Below, in pieces: positions 46,740 through 58,044 of a stretch of DNA of 64,000 nt; position 1 is the first letter of the stretch, and each line of letters starts with the position of its first letter. The stretch spans positions 22,240 through 86,239 of the forward strand of contig JADWOT020001874.1 of NCBI GenBank assembly GCA_036345935.2. Direction: 5' to 3'. Made by a program: the position numbers and the translations under genes. The notes under the pieces were generated by a model, which saw only the letters and a list, made by a program, of their open reading frames with translations, did no database searches and was not told the origin of the DNA. This stretch comes from Taenia hydatigena (lineage: Eukaryota > Platyhelminthes > Cestoda > Cyclophyllidea > Taeniidae).

Positions 46740-47570
46740 CCTCATTTGAGGGTAAGGTCCATTTCCAGGTTAATAAGCAACACATGATCTGGATGAAAAT
46801 GACCGTATATTTTATGGTTTGGATGTTTGTTTGAATTGTCAAACTCGTCATCTTTGCGTTAAGAGTCTGATTTGCAGCCCAAGTCTGCCACATCGTGGGA
46901 CACTCGACTTTCTGTATCCAGTTTAAGCTTTTCGGTGTCATCAGATAGCCTTACGGAATACCTGGCAGCATCTTCACGATCGGATCAGCTTACGTTGAAT
47001 AGACGTCTGATGTCTTCAGTTTTGCTATCGCTATCACCAACAGCATCCTGGAAGCAGGTAGAACTTGCAAAACTTTGCTCATTCACGAAAAATACTAAAC
47101 CAGTAGTTTACTCGCGTCTTAGCTGTTCAGTGCTGGTCACATACAAATGTTGGAGCTTGATGAACTTGTCAGTCCTAAACAAGCAATCCACTTCTAAAAT
47201 AAACTGTTTGACGGGTTGAATGGTAGGAAAGACATGGACACGTATGGAAAAATCACCATTAATAAGCTCTGAAGGCTTGTCTAGACTTAGAAGAGGTCTG
47301 AATTCCGCGTAAAATGATGTCCAAAAATGGAAATATTGAATAAAAGTAACTCGTTCTGATGATGGTAGCCTCCGCAAATTTCGACAAAATAATGGATATA
47401 ATTCCTATTGCCACTCATGCTGCTTACTGGTTCTAAGATTAGGGTGCATTTAGATATAATGGGTTTGTAATTGCTATTTGTAACTATTATTCTGGATTTC
47501 GAGAAAATAGCAAACTTGGGTAAATGGTGGATATCTACCAGTGCAGCAGACGCAAAGTCATAGTCCATTG
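46740..47570 (-). pseudogene. Decayed protein-coding region, unknown family
   Basis: The minus strand starts at ATG 47568, just after GCTTTATAAAC. It reads MDYDFASAALVDIHHLPKFA and FSKSRIIVTNSNYKP. A frameshift leads to FWTSFYAEFRPLLSLDKPSE, HVFPTIQPVKQFILEVDCLF and RTDKFIKLQHLYVTS. A second frameshift leads to GLVFFVNEQSFASS, DSKTEDIRRLFNVS, a TGA, then SDREDAARYSVRLSDDTEKL, KLDTESRVSHDVADLG and a TAA, then a final stop near 46740. The charged, well-balanced stretch around the two in-frame stops is hard to explain except as former coding sequence. The family is not recognised. The + strand frame at 46872-47219 is its shadow. Confidence 0.45.
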
Positions 47571-47579
47571 TGATTTTGT

Positions 47580-48470
47580 TTATAAAGCTTTAGCTGCCTA
47601 GCAATTTAATGTCAGTACCAGGCCATGACTTTAAGCGTATACTATTTTGCCACCTGCTGTGATTGCACTTATTGTTTCGTTGTTTCGTTGCAAGCGATAA
47701 GGATTATGGTGGGAGTGTAGACTATGGCCTTCCTTATTAGTCGAACACTAGATGGATGGAACTGACTTAGGAACTACATCCAGAATTGCAATGCAGGTGC
47801 GATTCTTGTGTTGAAATGAAATAAAGGTCAAAAGAGAAAGTGCAAGCGTTTTGCTACGAAAATTCTAAATATCGTTGCGCTTATGGACACAGTAGTCAAC
47901 CCGTCATGGCCTATGCACATTTTAATTTAACCCTACCTCATTAAATTAGTGTTTCGCACAATATGCTACTGGTAGAGAGTGCCTTTGAATGCAGGCCCGC
48001 TCAAATGGCCATCCACAATTGAGTGCCTAGCCTTGGGATTGTTTGCGCCGATGATCTCCCTCCTCCATAATAAAGGGTGGCGTGCAGCCGATGTCACCAA
48101 TTTATCATCTTACCCATCTCTTTTGTTATAATATTACGCAGCGTTCTGCAACAGTTTTGTTTCAGCTTACAAGCGCAGCGAGACTTCGGACGCTGCCTGG
48201 TTGATACTGTCGGGGAATCCAGTAGTCTTCCCAGACAACGCTCGTAGTAATGGCAAGGTAGTCTTGTCCAATTAATTGAATTAACCAGACAACAATGACA
48301 TCAAGAAGAACCAATCTACAGCAGGGATAGTCACCAAATCAACTGCCGCCTGATTAGCTAATAGCATTAACGATGGCATGCAATTTACACGTCATGGACC
48401 AATCTTGTTGGCATTACAATGATGATTGCCTGTCAATAGATTAAGTGAAGGGTGCTGCGTTGAATGGTTA
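47580..48470. other. Non-coding stretch, nothing firm
   Basis: No frame of note. A short resemblance to the 18S rRNA 5' end near 48197 was considered and rejected. Confidence 0.4.
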
Positions 48471-48474
48471 AGAA

Positions 48475-48915
48475 GTGCAACAAGTTCTAGAACGTCGTGC
48501 GCATTTAACAATTTCGCTACTCAAAGTTGAGAAAGCATTCCCTTATAATGCGACGGCACATATTGGAAACGAGCTTTATAGTCACCTCGACACATGCGCG
48601 CTTGATTTTTCGGATGCTCAAATAGGTATGCTAGAGGAGAGATTCTCCCACAGCCTCGAGCGTGAGCAATCAAGATTAAGAGCCAATAGCCTATCACTTC
48701 CAGCAAATGGGATCAGCCTTGAAGGATATAAAGATCCCATTAAGGAGGTTCCGTGTCATTTTGATGCATGTGTGTGCATTCCAAAAGTAGGTGATGATGG
48801 AATCTGCCGTGCTTCAAAACCTCCTTTTAGACCATTTGCTAATGGTTCGTGCAGACAGCATATGAGGAGGGTTCCGGTCCTGGGTGTCGTCCAGTCCTTT
48901 TGGACACAAATGTAG
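48475..48915 (+). CDS. Unassigned 146-codon ORF with a homeodomain-like helix-1 pattern
   Basis: Open from about 48475 to a TAG at 48913. It contains LLKVEKAFPYNATAHIG, then ALDFSDAQIGMLEERFSHSL, EREQSRLRANSLSLPAN and CHFDACVCIPKVGDDGI. The stretch FSDAQIGMLEERF followed by ER-x-x-x-L resembles helices 1-2 of homeodomains (QxxxLExxF ... ERxxLA), but the spacing is short by about five residues and no WFxNxR helix follows. No ATG start is needed by the frame (first codon GTG), so it may be an exon or relic. It does not match the DNA of the repeated homeobox family. Function unknown. Confidence 0.3.
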   Translation: MQQVLERRAHLTISLLKVEKAFPYNATAHIGNELYSHLDTCALDFSDAQIGMLEERFSHSLEREQSRLRANSLSLPANGISLEGYKDPIKEVPCHFDACVCIPKVGDDGICRASKPPFRPFANGSCRQHMRRVPVLGVVQSFWTQM

Positions 48916-48919
48916 TAAC

Positions 48920-51303
48920 TACCTCAGAAAAACAATTTTAATGGAGGAGGCGAGGTCGTGAGTACACTAAAAATACAAACAAAAATTATGCTTGAGTCAA
49001 CTGTTATCCTGAGATGGATTTAGCTAATCATCATACAATCTTAGAGTTAAAGTCTCGTCATGCTTTCTACGGAGTCCGTTTCCACATTCAATGGCGCTTC
49101 TTTTGGAATATAACATCGGCAAGATGCGCATCAAGGGAAGGAAAACACACATGAGGATTAAAGTTAACTGTGGCAAGGCATCGCCCTCGGTTATCGAGGA
49201 CATCCATCTCATAGTGTATAGAAAATACAAGTGAGCAAATGCGTCCATACCAGACTCACCCTTCGCTTGTAAAAAGGACTACCATGGGGCTAGTTCGTAC
49301 AATAGCTGCCTGGAGCACAGTCATCCACACAAAGGGACATGGACAACTGTATTTTAACCAGGCATTACTTTTGTTGATTAGCAGCGCACATTACTCCAAT
49401 CATTTGACACAGAGACAAATGAACAACAAATGAGCCAGGCTGTGATTAACTTTTAGACGGTCGGATAGGAGTTAACTGCACTTACCATTTACCGAACTAA
49501 AGTGGTCGGTGACTATCACGGACAGGCTTTGTTTGCTTTTGCTGTGGGTGCTAGTGTCCGTGTTATAACTGGGCGGACGGAATCGGCAACACTTATTTTA
49601 TGACCGACAATGATGTATTGGCGGAGTCAAGTAAATTAAGTAGGAGCAATAGTTGGAATGCTCACCCTTAATAGATGTGGCCTACTTGGATAGGGGCAAC
49701 ATAATTAATGAATGCTAATTTGGCTTATTTGGCAAGGCAGTGGCAATATGAGGATATGGAATTAGAGGAGAAGGGAATGCATGATTCAATAAACTCCGAG
49801 CATTAGATGGTTTCATTTTGACTGTGTGTGGGTAAGTATAAATTTAAGGAGTTACATCGTTTAATGCTTTGATTTTGCACTTTTATCGAGACCAATCTAG
49901 CCAGATTCAATTTTCGCAGGGTAACATGGCATGAAAAATAAGTGGCGACACATTTAGAAATCGTTTATGCAAAAGGCTAAGCAAAGGCAATCTATGCAAA
50001 GCTAGTTTTAGACGTTACACCACCACGTTTCTTCGGTCGGCAAGCTTCTAGGAACGACTAATTGTTGCGCAGATTTTGCATTCTGTGAATTAATGCGTAT
50101 TCTCTTCTGTCTTTCTTGATACCTCATCGAGTAATAATTTGAAATGACATTGTCAACAGTGGAGATTTGCTTGGAATCTAAGACATTTCAGTGGAGTACC
50201 TCAGCCCAAAGTACATAAATCTATCCACTCACTATAGGCACGAATTATGAGGGAGTCAGGTCTGCGGACGTAATAACTCGGTTAAGGTGCAGCAAGATTC
50301 AAAATAACATAACTAGATGCCCTGTTGCATATGCTACTCAAAATGAAGCTCAATTTGAGTGTACTCGCAACTGAGCGGACCCTTTGATTTCACTTGTCTG
50401 CGCTGTGTGATGATGGCAGAATAATAGGAAACAATCCTTCTCAACGCAGGATGTGGCATTAACGGCTGCAGCAAATAATTAGTGTGCTTCAGTTAATCCC
50501 CCACTTTTCTACTACCAGTTGTTAAAATTTGGTGCTATGGGGAAAGACTACTGTTCCGCAGATGCTGTGATACCTATGTTCTTTAAATGTACACTGCAGG
50601 TGAGAGGCGAAAAGAAAAATCAAACCGAGTTCTACAGAAGCGATTTGATTCCCTTGAGGCAGAGAATCCTACTCCACCATCTCTATCGTCGAATATAATA
50701 AGGATGCCATGACTATTAAATCTCATCATACCAAGCGTGCTTGCAGAGATGCGAAGGGAAAGAAACTGCTGCGAATTTCGCATTTTTATTGACAGATACC
50801 TCCGTCTCCTATGTGCCAAGAGGACGAGTAAGCGTCCGAGCGAGGCTACATCCCCAATTTATCTGTAGTTAGGCATTACTAAGCCTGTCCACTCACTAGG
50901 CAGTAACAAAATATTAAAAGCCAACAGAAAGTGAATACAGTAAGCATCTGAATGGCTGATGGGCATCGATTCATCCATTGGATATTTAATAGTCTGCTTA
51001 ATGTTTAGTCCAATGGCGCACGCGCAGTGCGGTGGCACTATCATTGGCATAATAGCAAAGGCGCATTACTCAATGGAGATACCACTAAAAAGCTAGTCAG
51101 TAAATGAGATGCTTTACTGCAGGCAACGAGAAAAACGGTGGTAATAATTGAACAAATTGGAAAGGATTTGCGTAGGTAATGCAAAGCGGTTGACGACGAC
51201 TAGGTACCTTATTTGAGCAAACTGCATAAGGCAAGGAAACCTAAAAAGAGATTTCGGTCAAGGCACCTGGAGTTTACAGGCTTGAAGTGGGTGGGCTGGC
51301 GCC
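48920..51303. other. Mostly non-coding; one small hydrophobic ORF
   Basis: A minus-strand ORF at 49024-49248 (74 codons, ATG start) contains a hydrophobic span LTLILMCVFLPLMRILPMLY and a basic C-terminal part. It could be a small membrane protein or chance. Nothing else supported. Confidence 0.3.
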
Positions 51304-51425
51304 GCCGTACGTCGGCCCTTACCTTCCGAGTTTTGTATGGTGCGCATTGGTGTGGCTTGTACTAAGTCTACGAGATGTTATTTTATGGCTGGTCCTACAG
51401 GGGCTTAATCGGAGAGAAGTAGTAG
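51304..51425 (+). ncRNA. Spliced-leader RNA-like locus (gene or diverged copy)
   Basis: The 36 nt at 51304-51339 end in TTTTGTATG and contain TCGGCCCTTACCTT, closely resembling the cestode spliced leader as I remember it (core CGGTCCTTACCTTGC and end TTTTGTATG). The terminal ATG is immediately followed by a GT donor (51340-51341, GTGCGC), as required for trans-splicing. Downstream, TTATTTTATGG at 51379-51389 could serve as a degenerate Sm-binding site, followed by a short GC-rich segment. The first dozen bases are diverged from the known leader, so this may be a variant or pseudogene. The 3' end is a guess from typical flatworm SL RNA length. Confidence 0.4.
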
Positions 51426-53097
51426 TTGGGTTGCGGCTGTAGGCGCACTGCCGGGTGGCTGCGTTGCATGCTTAAGCCACTGTCGCGCATCACACTACAA
51501 GTGGCCTACCTAGTCCAAGGCGACAGACGCAGAAACAAAGCTGTCATGGCTACCGAGAAAAAGGGATGTGGATAGATCAGACCTACATAACATCCCTGCA
51601 CCTAGGATCGCAAAACGTTTGGAAATTCAAGGCCAATTTTGCTTGGTTGGCATCAGGGTAATTACATCGTTGCATCGCAACTTGCTGGTATGCGATATGC
51701 GCACTTCTGTCACTTCGTGCAACGTGGAATCTTAATTGCTTGATTATTTGCACATCACAATTTTCGTGTTACTCAGTGCTTTCCTTCTATTTTCCTCATA
51801 AAGAAAGTCTGCATGCATTATTCTTGGCAATTCCTTGCTTCAATCGGGTGATTTTCGTCCAAATAGTCTCAAATATTCAAACGAAATGCATTAAACACGC
51901 TTAGATGCGTTTCCTTATTTTATATTTTGGGTCAAGAAGACCATCTGGGTAAGATTTTTTGCTATGATCGTCGTGGAAGATGGGTTTACACATTATCCGC
52001 GTACTCTGGCAGGGATCAATGTCTGCCAACTTCTCCCTGTAGAACGATGAAGTCCGTTTAGATTTATGCAATCTGAATACTAGCTACCGAGACGATGGCA
52101 TATGTTGCATTTATCATTAAACAAAAATTAGGCCTCAATATTTTGTCAAGGCTGTTACAGAATCGGTCTTTATTTTTGGTGGCTACTTTTATAAACAGCG
52201 CCTTGCTACATGAAAAACTTGAACACCGCCACTGGCGAGTATGTCCATTGTAGGGAAGTCAAGCTTTCTAAGATCATGCAACGTCCTCACATGCCGTCTG
52301 CTCAACGCGATGTTTATGCATTGAATACTCTAGACGTAGAGATCGAAGTCGTTGGTGGATTCCATCACGCTTTAGGCTGAATTGTTCGTACAAAATTGCA
52401 AGGTGGCGAGTGATTGGCGATGAATAAGCTCCAGTCGATGTTGTAGGCTTGCCGTAGTCCAAAATTGCCTATTTTGAAGGACACACAGTAATGTTGGAAA
52501 AAAGAAGGCTTAACTGCTGAATATTTCCCCTGACATCGATTGAGCAGTTCGAAGTTCGGTAGACTCGTCTCTATGGATGCTAAAAACTGTACTCTACAGT
52601 CGCATCGCTTGCCGCATTCAATGAGTGGCTGATAGTGCTGTGTATGTTTTTTATTCAAACACCCTAAAGGAGTAAAATACGCATCCATAAAAGATGTTTC
52701 TAAACACTAAAATAATCGATTTATTAGCCCTTAGTTTTTAAAAAGAGGTTTTATCTTTGAGTGCTGTCATTGCAATGCATCAGCCCTCCTTCGAGATGAC
52801 TTTCATAAAAGGCTCTGTATTTAAAGGCCACAGGTAAAATTCTCCACTAGAATAGCTTTAACAGTTCAAACAATCGTACCGGCTGATGTGCGACGTAATC
52901 GAATTTTACATTCTTCGCACTTAGGGAAGTAATTCAACAATTTTGCCGCCAACAGTGTAAATTTTGGTTCTCGCGATTGTTACCTAGGTTTTCACGTGTT
53001 ACGCCTTCGCAACGCAAAACCGCTTTAAAGCAAGTCGTGCATGCATAACCTTATAGCATGCAGTTGGCAAATGCAACTTCGCACTTTCTCTCCTTGT
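51426..53097. other. Non-coding stretch, nothing firm
   Basis: Two overlapping minus-strand frames at 52274-52688 (107 and 62 codons) look partly protein-like but have no motif and no splice support. Confidence 0.35.
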
Positions 53098-53160
53098 TTC
53101 ACCACTACTACTGCTTGCGTGGCAATAACGAGGCTGTCATAAGCTGATAATTCCTTTGTG
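53098..53160 (+). repeat. Short repeat R8, copy 1
   Basis: CTACTGCTTGCGTGGC, GAGGCTGTCATAAGCTGAT and AATTCCT recur at 54475-54545 in the same orientation. No similarity outside this segment. Confidence 0.65.
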
Positions 53161-53389
53161 CAAGCACTTTGCAATGATCAAAAGTGGACTCACTATCGCA
53201 ACCGGAATCTCATGATACGTCTGACAAATGAGGTTAAAATCATTACCTTCATAACTTGCTGCAAGTGCAAAGATGTTGTTTACCCAACGGGCAACCGTTT
53301 ACTCTTCCTACTGAATAACAAGGAAAAGTAAGGTGATAAATGGCAACAAGTGTGATCAGACCAGCTGTAGTAGGCGACAAGCTGTGCCA

Positions 53390-53800
53390 TTAACTCAACC
53401 TCAAGCACACGTCGTGGCACACAAACATGCTCTGGATGTCAGCGATGTCCAAGCAACCACTCAGCGTACATATTGAGTCCAAAGCATGTAAGCTTGCTAT
53501 ATCACAAGCCATTAATTCATAAAGCACGTCCCAAATATGCAGAAGAGCAAATGATGTAAGGATGGTGTTTATGAGGAGGTACACATCATAGAGCCCGTTT
53601 GACTGATATCTGGTACCAGTGGAAGGAACCCGGAGTGTCCTGCTTCATGAACAGCATGGCGAACCATACGATGCCTTGTAATCTCACACTGTTCTTCAAA
53701 CGGCATTAGCATTTTCGGAAATGGTAAGCGAATGTCAGGTGTAACACGAAGTGGATAAGTCATATGAGAGCAGATGAAAGAACGAAGAGAAGATGGATGG
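53390..53800 (-). pseudogene. Decayed coding region, unknown
   Basis: The minus strand reads YPLRVTPDIRLPFPKMLMPF and RMVRHAVHEAGHSGF in one frame (to about 53620). After a one-base shift it continues RYQSNGLYDVYLLINTILTS, FALLHIWDVLYELMACDIAS, LHALDSICTLSGCLDIADIQ and SMFVCHDVCLRLS, to a stop near 53390. The second part has a hydrophobic segment and balanced composition. No family was recognised, and no splice signals clearly separate the two frames, so a frameshifted relic is the simplest reading. Confidence 0.3.
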
Positions 53801-54474
53801 ACACTAAAGAATTGGGCGCATGGAGGATGGATGACCAACAATGGCATGTCAGCACGAGAAGGGAAATATGCACTTGAGAATCAGCATTGATAACTGAACA
53901 GAAATAAATATATGTATGGTTCTTCCCGCTCACTGGAGTGATTACTATTTTAAGCTCAAAGATTTGCAGTCTTGGGAGTACGAGGTTCATTTTATGTCCC
54001 TCTCTCTTCCTTTCCAACCCCTATAGATGTCTGTTGGTTGTGTTTTGGGAGTCCTTGAGCTGTCATTAGCCCGGACCCAAAGGCATCTTCAAGGAAGCGC
54101 ACGGTTCCCAGTAAAGTGTGGTAACACCGTTTATTCAACTTGCTGTTCTCGCTGCAACAAATGATATCGAATGCAGATGGTAACATGAATGTGTCAGGAC
54201 AAAAATTCACCTTCCTAACCTGCAATTGCGCAGAAGCCATGTGCCATTTAAACCATTTCCATGTAAGCAAATACAAATGCAAGCGTTTTATGCTAGTCCA
54301 TCGGTTGGTCATTCAGTTAATCAGACAACCGGTAGGTATCGACGCATGCGATAATTTATTGTTTTACATTCGCCTGTAGCTAAAAAGCACCGAGACATAG
54401 TCGTTCGGTTAAAACTCACAATTTGAATTGGAACTGAACAATAAAAAATAAAGCATGTTAGCTCCAAGGGATTT

Positions 54475-54545
54475 ATTAAGACCACTGCTACTGCTCGCGT
54501 GGCCATAGCGAGGCTGCCATAAGCTGATAATTCCTATGCTGCATA
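54475..54545 (+). repeat. Short repeat R8, copy 2
   Basis: CTACTGCTCGCGTGGCC, GAGGCTGCCATAAGCTGAT and AATTCCT, as at 53098-53160. Confidence 0.65.
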
Positions 54546-55084
54546 CATATTCTAATTAAGACGATATTATTAGGATGGTAATTCATCGCACATGGCTGCC
54601 TAGTCATACTGTTTGAACACCTAGTCAAGAGCCGTAAATGACGTCATGATGCGCACCACAAGAATGTGTGACACTGAGCCAGCCTATGGAAGTGCCAATT
54701 GGAATTAGTTAGTAGAACCTCCATATTATTTGCTATTCAGGGCAGAGTGTTGGAGGGCATGTGCACAGAATGAAGGGCCCACATCGTCCGGTGGGCACTT
54801 CATACAATTGCACTTCCCCTTAACCTCCACCCGTTTGAGAATCACCCCACCTTAACTGCTCTTTTCAGTGGTAGAGCTATTTTAAGGACCAACCTCTTAT
54901 TGGCGCAGACATAGGAAGCGCATACTTTCCATTTCTTTACAAAGCTTATCATTTAAAAAATCATGCGCCTCTGATAGAAATTAATCTTTACTAGACAATC
55001 TCCTTCTGCATCAACTTAACACATTCGTGAATTGGCAGTCTAATGAATGCCTCACAAAGAAGTACTCTAATTTTTCCTTTTAAG
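54546..55084. other. Non-coding, ends in a splice acceptor
   Basis: No frame of note. The pyrimidine run TTTTTCCTTTTAAG at the end defines the acceptor of the next exon. Confidence 0.4.
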
Positions 55085-55181
55085 AGGCCCGAAAGTAGGC
55101 GAAAGGGATTTGGAGACTCCCGATAGTATAGAGAGGAAACCATCTTTACAACTCACTCTAATTCTACGAAGATGCCAAAAG
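55085..55181 (+). CDS. Well-delimited internal exon, unknown product
   Basis: The acceptor CTAATTTTTCCTTTTAAG ends at 55084 and a near-consensus donor CAAAAG/GTAAGC begins at 55182. The 97 nt between have one nucleotide completing a codon and then 32 open codons: GPKVGERDLETPDSIERKPS, then LQLTLILRRCQK. The opposite frames are less favourable. The frame also stays open past the donor to 55304, where another AAA/GTAAGG donor could be used. No domain recognised; partner exons not found. Confidence 0.45.
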
Positions 55182-55309
55182 GTAAGCCAAATCGAATGCT
55201 TCAGACCACGACTCAGAATGACAACGGGCCACATTTCGCAAGGTTGCTCCACGAAATCGGCGGACCTGCATTCAGTTTTGAGGAACTCTATTCGCATTCA
55301 AAAGTAAGG

Positions 55310-57138
55310 AACAAGTTCTTCATGTAACCAATCCGAGCTAATCTAAAGCTTGCAAGACCACCGCGTTTCAAGCACAACAGCTCAGATTGTTTATTGACAA
55401 TATTGATGGTTGTCTCTAAGTTTACTAAGAAAAGTGTGCATTTCTGAAAATAGGGCAAACCGCACTCCAAGGTGGTAGAGTTAAAGAGATTCAAGATTGA
55501 ATACATAACCTTCTGCAGTGCGAAAGATCATCTGTAACGAGCTCACAAGAATATGCTCTGCTCGATAAACTCACTGGCACATTATACAAACTGTGAACAG
55601 ATTACGCTGCCTCACAATCATGTCTCACTTGTTTTGCTGAGTCTACCGTTCTCTTATGCAAGCCTCTTAATTGTCATCATTACTTCTTTGTTAAAGCACG
55701 CCACCAGCGGTTTACCTTCAGTGTCAATGTTCAATAGGAATAGTGGTCTTCCGACTTAACGATGAATGATACAGGCATTGTTATTGGGCAGTACTCATAA
55801 TACTTCATCGTGCTCTTTCTCCACCTCAAATTCCCGTCTATCTGCACTTAGATTATTTGTGCGAAAGATTTGTGACCGCGGCAAGACTATTCACAAAACA
55901 CATACAGCAATTCGTTAAAACAAAGAATTCCAGCCTGCAACAGGTCGGCTATTGCTAGCCATGTTTTCGATTGTCTTACCATTTTAGGAAGCGAGATGGT
56001 GTAGCTCACAAAGGTGATTGAATATTGTGGAAATGGGCAAGTCTGTTGCAAACTTTAACCAAAACGAGTGAAAGATACTAGTGCGCAAAATGGAGGTTGT
56101 GAAGAAGCAGTCGTGGGATCAAAGCGAATTTACTGCTTTGTATTTAAATCTGGCATTATCTAATTTTAAGTTGTCTCTCTGCTTCTGAATCGGCTGTTAA
56201 AGCACTCGTTGCAATATGAATAGTGCACGCGTTAAAGTGATAAAAGGGGGAATGCTCGGACATCAGACCATGAAAAATAGAGGACTATGCGGTGCAACCA
56301 AAGTTGAGCTCTTTTCTGTCTCCACGATGGTCAAACACTTAAAAATGGCTGATGATGGCCATGTCAACATAGAGTATCCTAATCACTGCATAGCAATCAA
56401 GGCCACAATTCCTAATGCAAACTTTATGCTAAATCGTGTGGATATATTCAGATTTACAAGATCCGCATAGCATTTATGAATTCACGTAACAATAGGCAGG
56501 TAAACAGATAGACGCATTTTGATGTGATTGGTGATGATATACGCTTAATTACACAACCGGAAAAGGGGGATTCAGGCCCTCTTCTTACGCGAAGGACTGC
56601 AGCCAGCTTATCAACCGACGATTCGCTGTTAAGAACGGTGAAGATGATTCTTTTACTAAACACAGAAGCAGCATTCATTGGTGTCGCAGAGTGCGTACTG
56701 TGAACAAGAGGAAGTAATATGATGCTTCTATGAAGGTGAGCCAGACCTAGCCGCCAAAGGATGCTTAACGCGAAAAAAAGAGTCGCCTGTGTAAAGTGAC
56801 AGCTAAACAAAGTGAAGAAGCGCTGCTTTGAGAGGCGGAACCCAGCTAAATGTAGAATTAATGTAACATTCCTTACTTTAATATTCCAAAATTGGGTTAT
56901 AAATGTGCATAATGGACTTCTAATCGTCAAGCAAATCACCGTTGAAACTTCTTGCATCTGCTGGGTGAATTTTGCAAAATATGGGGTTCTTTTTTACTAG
57001 ATTCTATTTCCAAGAATGATGATAGGCGGATTTGCATTAATTCATCCAAATCCAGCTAAATTTAGTAGAAAGGATTTTGTGTATAAGCTGCTCATGTGTG
57101 CTGCTAAACATTTTATTTCATTCACTAGATTACTAACC
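55310..57138. other. Mostly non-coding
   Basis: A 167-codon minus-strand frame (56454-56957) and an 84-codon plus-strand frame (56216-56470) are open without motif, splice support or coding-like order. I treat both as unproven. Confidence 0.35.
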
Positions 57139-57417
57139 ACATTTTAGCATGTCCTTTCGCCGACATTTGGAGCTTTTATGCCCTTAAATGCACTGAATGC
57201 AGCACCTGCTACAGCTTTACACTTTGGTTGTGGGAAAATTATTCTCAAAGTCAGTACTATGTTATCAAGACGGTTTTCTCTTCCTGTCCTCTCGTTGATG
57301 CCAATTCGTGTGCAAGTGCTAAATAGAAAAAAAATTTTTGTAACACATGCCGCCAATGCTGGTACAATTATAGCAGCTTTGTATTACATTCGTCAAAACA
57401 GTTTTACGAAAATATGA
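57139..57417 (+). CDS. Candidate exon after a consensus branch point, frame undecided
   Basis: TTACTAACCACATTTTAG just upstream contains TACTAAC, an ideal branch-point word, and an acceptor near 57148. Two frames are open after it. One is Cys-rich (CPFADIWSFYALKCTECSTC, then SSCPLVDANSCASAK and a stop near 57330). The other is an ATG frame at 57178-57417 (MPLNALNAAPATALHFGCGK). The CxxCxxC pattern could be a metal-binding end exon, but no family is recognised. Confidence 0.28.
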
Positions 57418-57419
57418 TT

Positions 57420-58040
57420 ATTAATAGTCTATATTAAACGAAGTGAATCACAGTGAGGTGCAGGCGAATAAAATTACTTCTTGCAGAGTCCATGTTGAGG
57501 CATTCGAGACCTCAAATCAGCCCTTGCTTTGCCTTTGCCTCAATAGTGTGCTCGTCTATTTGCAAGTATGGTATTCTAAGCCTTCTAGGCTATATAATGC
57601 CTCTTTATTTAGAATCGTTTACTCACTTCTATGCTAAGGCGTGCTCTGTTGTGCCTCTTTAACTATATTTGAATCACCTCACTTAGTGGAAGGATGCAAT
57701 GACAAAGGTCTGAGGAGTTGCCCATCAATAATATCACCTAGTACGGGGTGGTTATTAAAATAATCGCGCCACCCATGCTGTATATGTTGCTACCAGGACC
57801 GTTGCATGCCCTACCGAGCACCTCTAAGCTCTATGTGAGCACATTACTCGACGGAGACATTCCCGTTTAGCCAAATTAAAGTAGTGTGCATGAATATCGG
57901 GTAAATTCATATCACCTAAGAGCAGCTTTCTTTGAGCGCTCTTTCAGATTTGGAGTCCTAATGTCTCGAGTAGGTTTGATAAGCTCTGAATTCGTTGCAA
58001 AATTTTGCTGATTTTTTGTAATTTGCGTCCTCTGCAAGTG
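57420..58040. other. Non-coding stretch, nothing recognised
   Basis: Short plus-strand frames at 57443-57662 have no motif. Confidence 0.4.
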
Positions 58041-58044
58041 CCAA

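Noticed and set aside
48197..48240. Resemblance to the 5' end of 18S rRNA (CCTGGTTGAT, then CCAGTAGTC)
   Set aside because: Interrupted by about a dozen unrelated bases, and the following sequence does not continue as 18S. Treated as coincidence.
56454..56957. 167-codon minus-strand ORF, one of the longest in the window
   Set aside because: No motif, no splice signals, and no coding-like ordering of residues. A frame this long is possible by chance in 64 kb.
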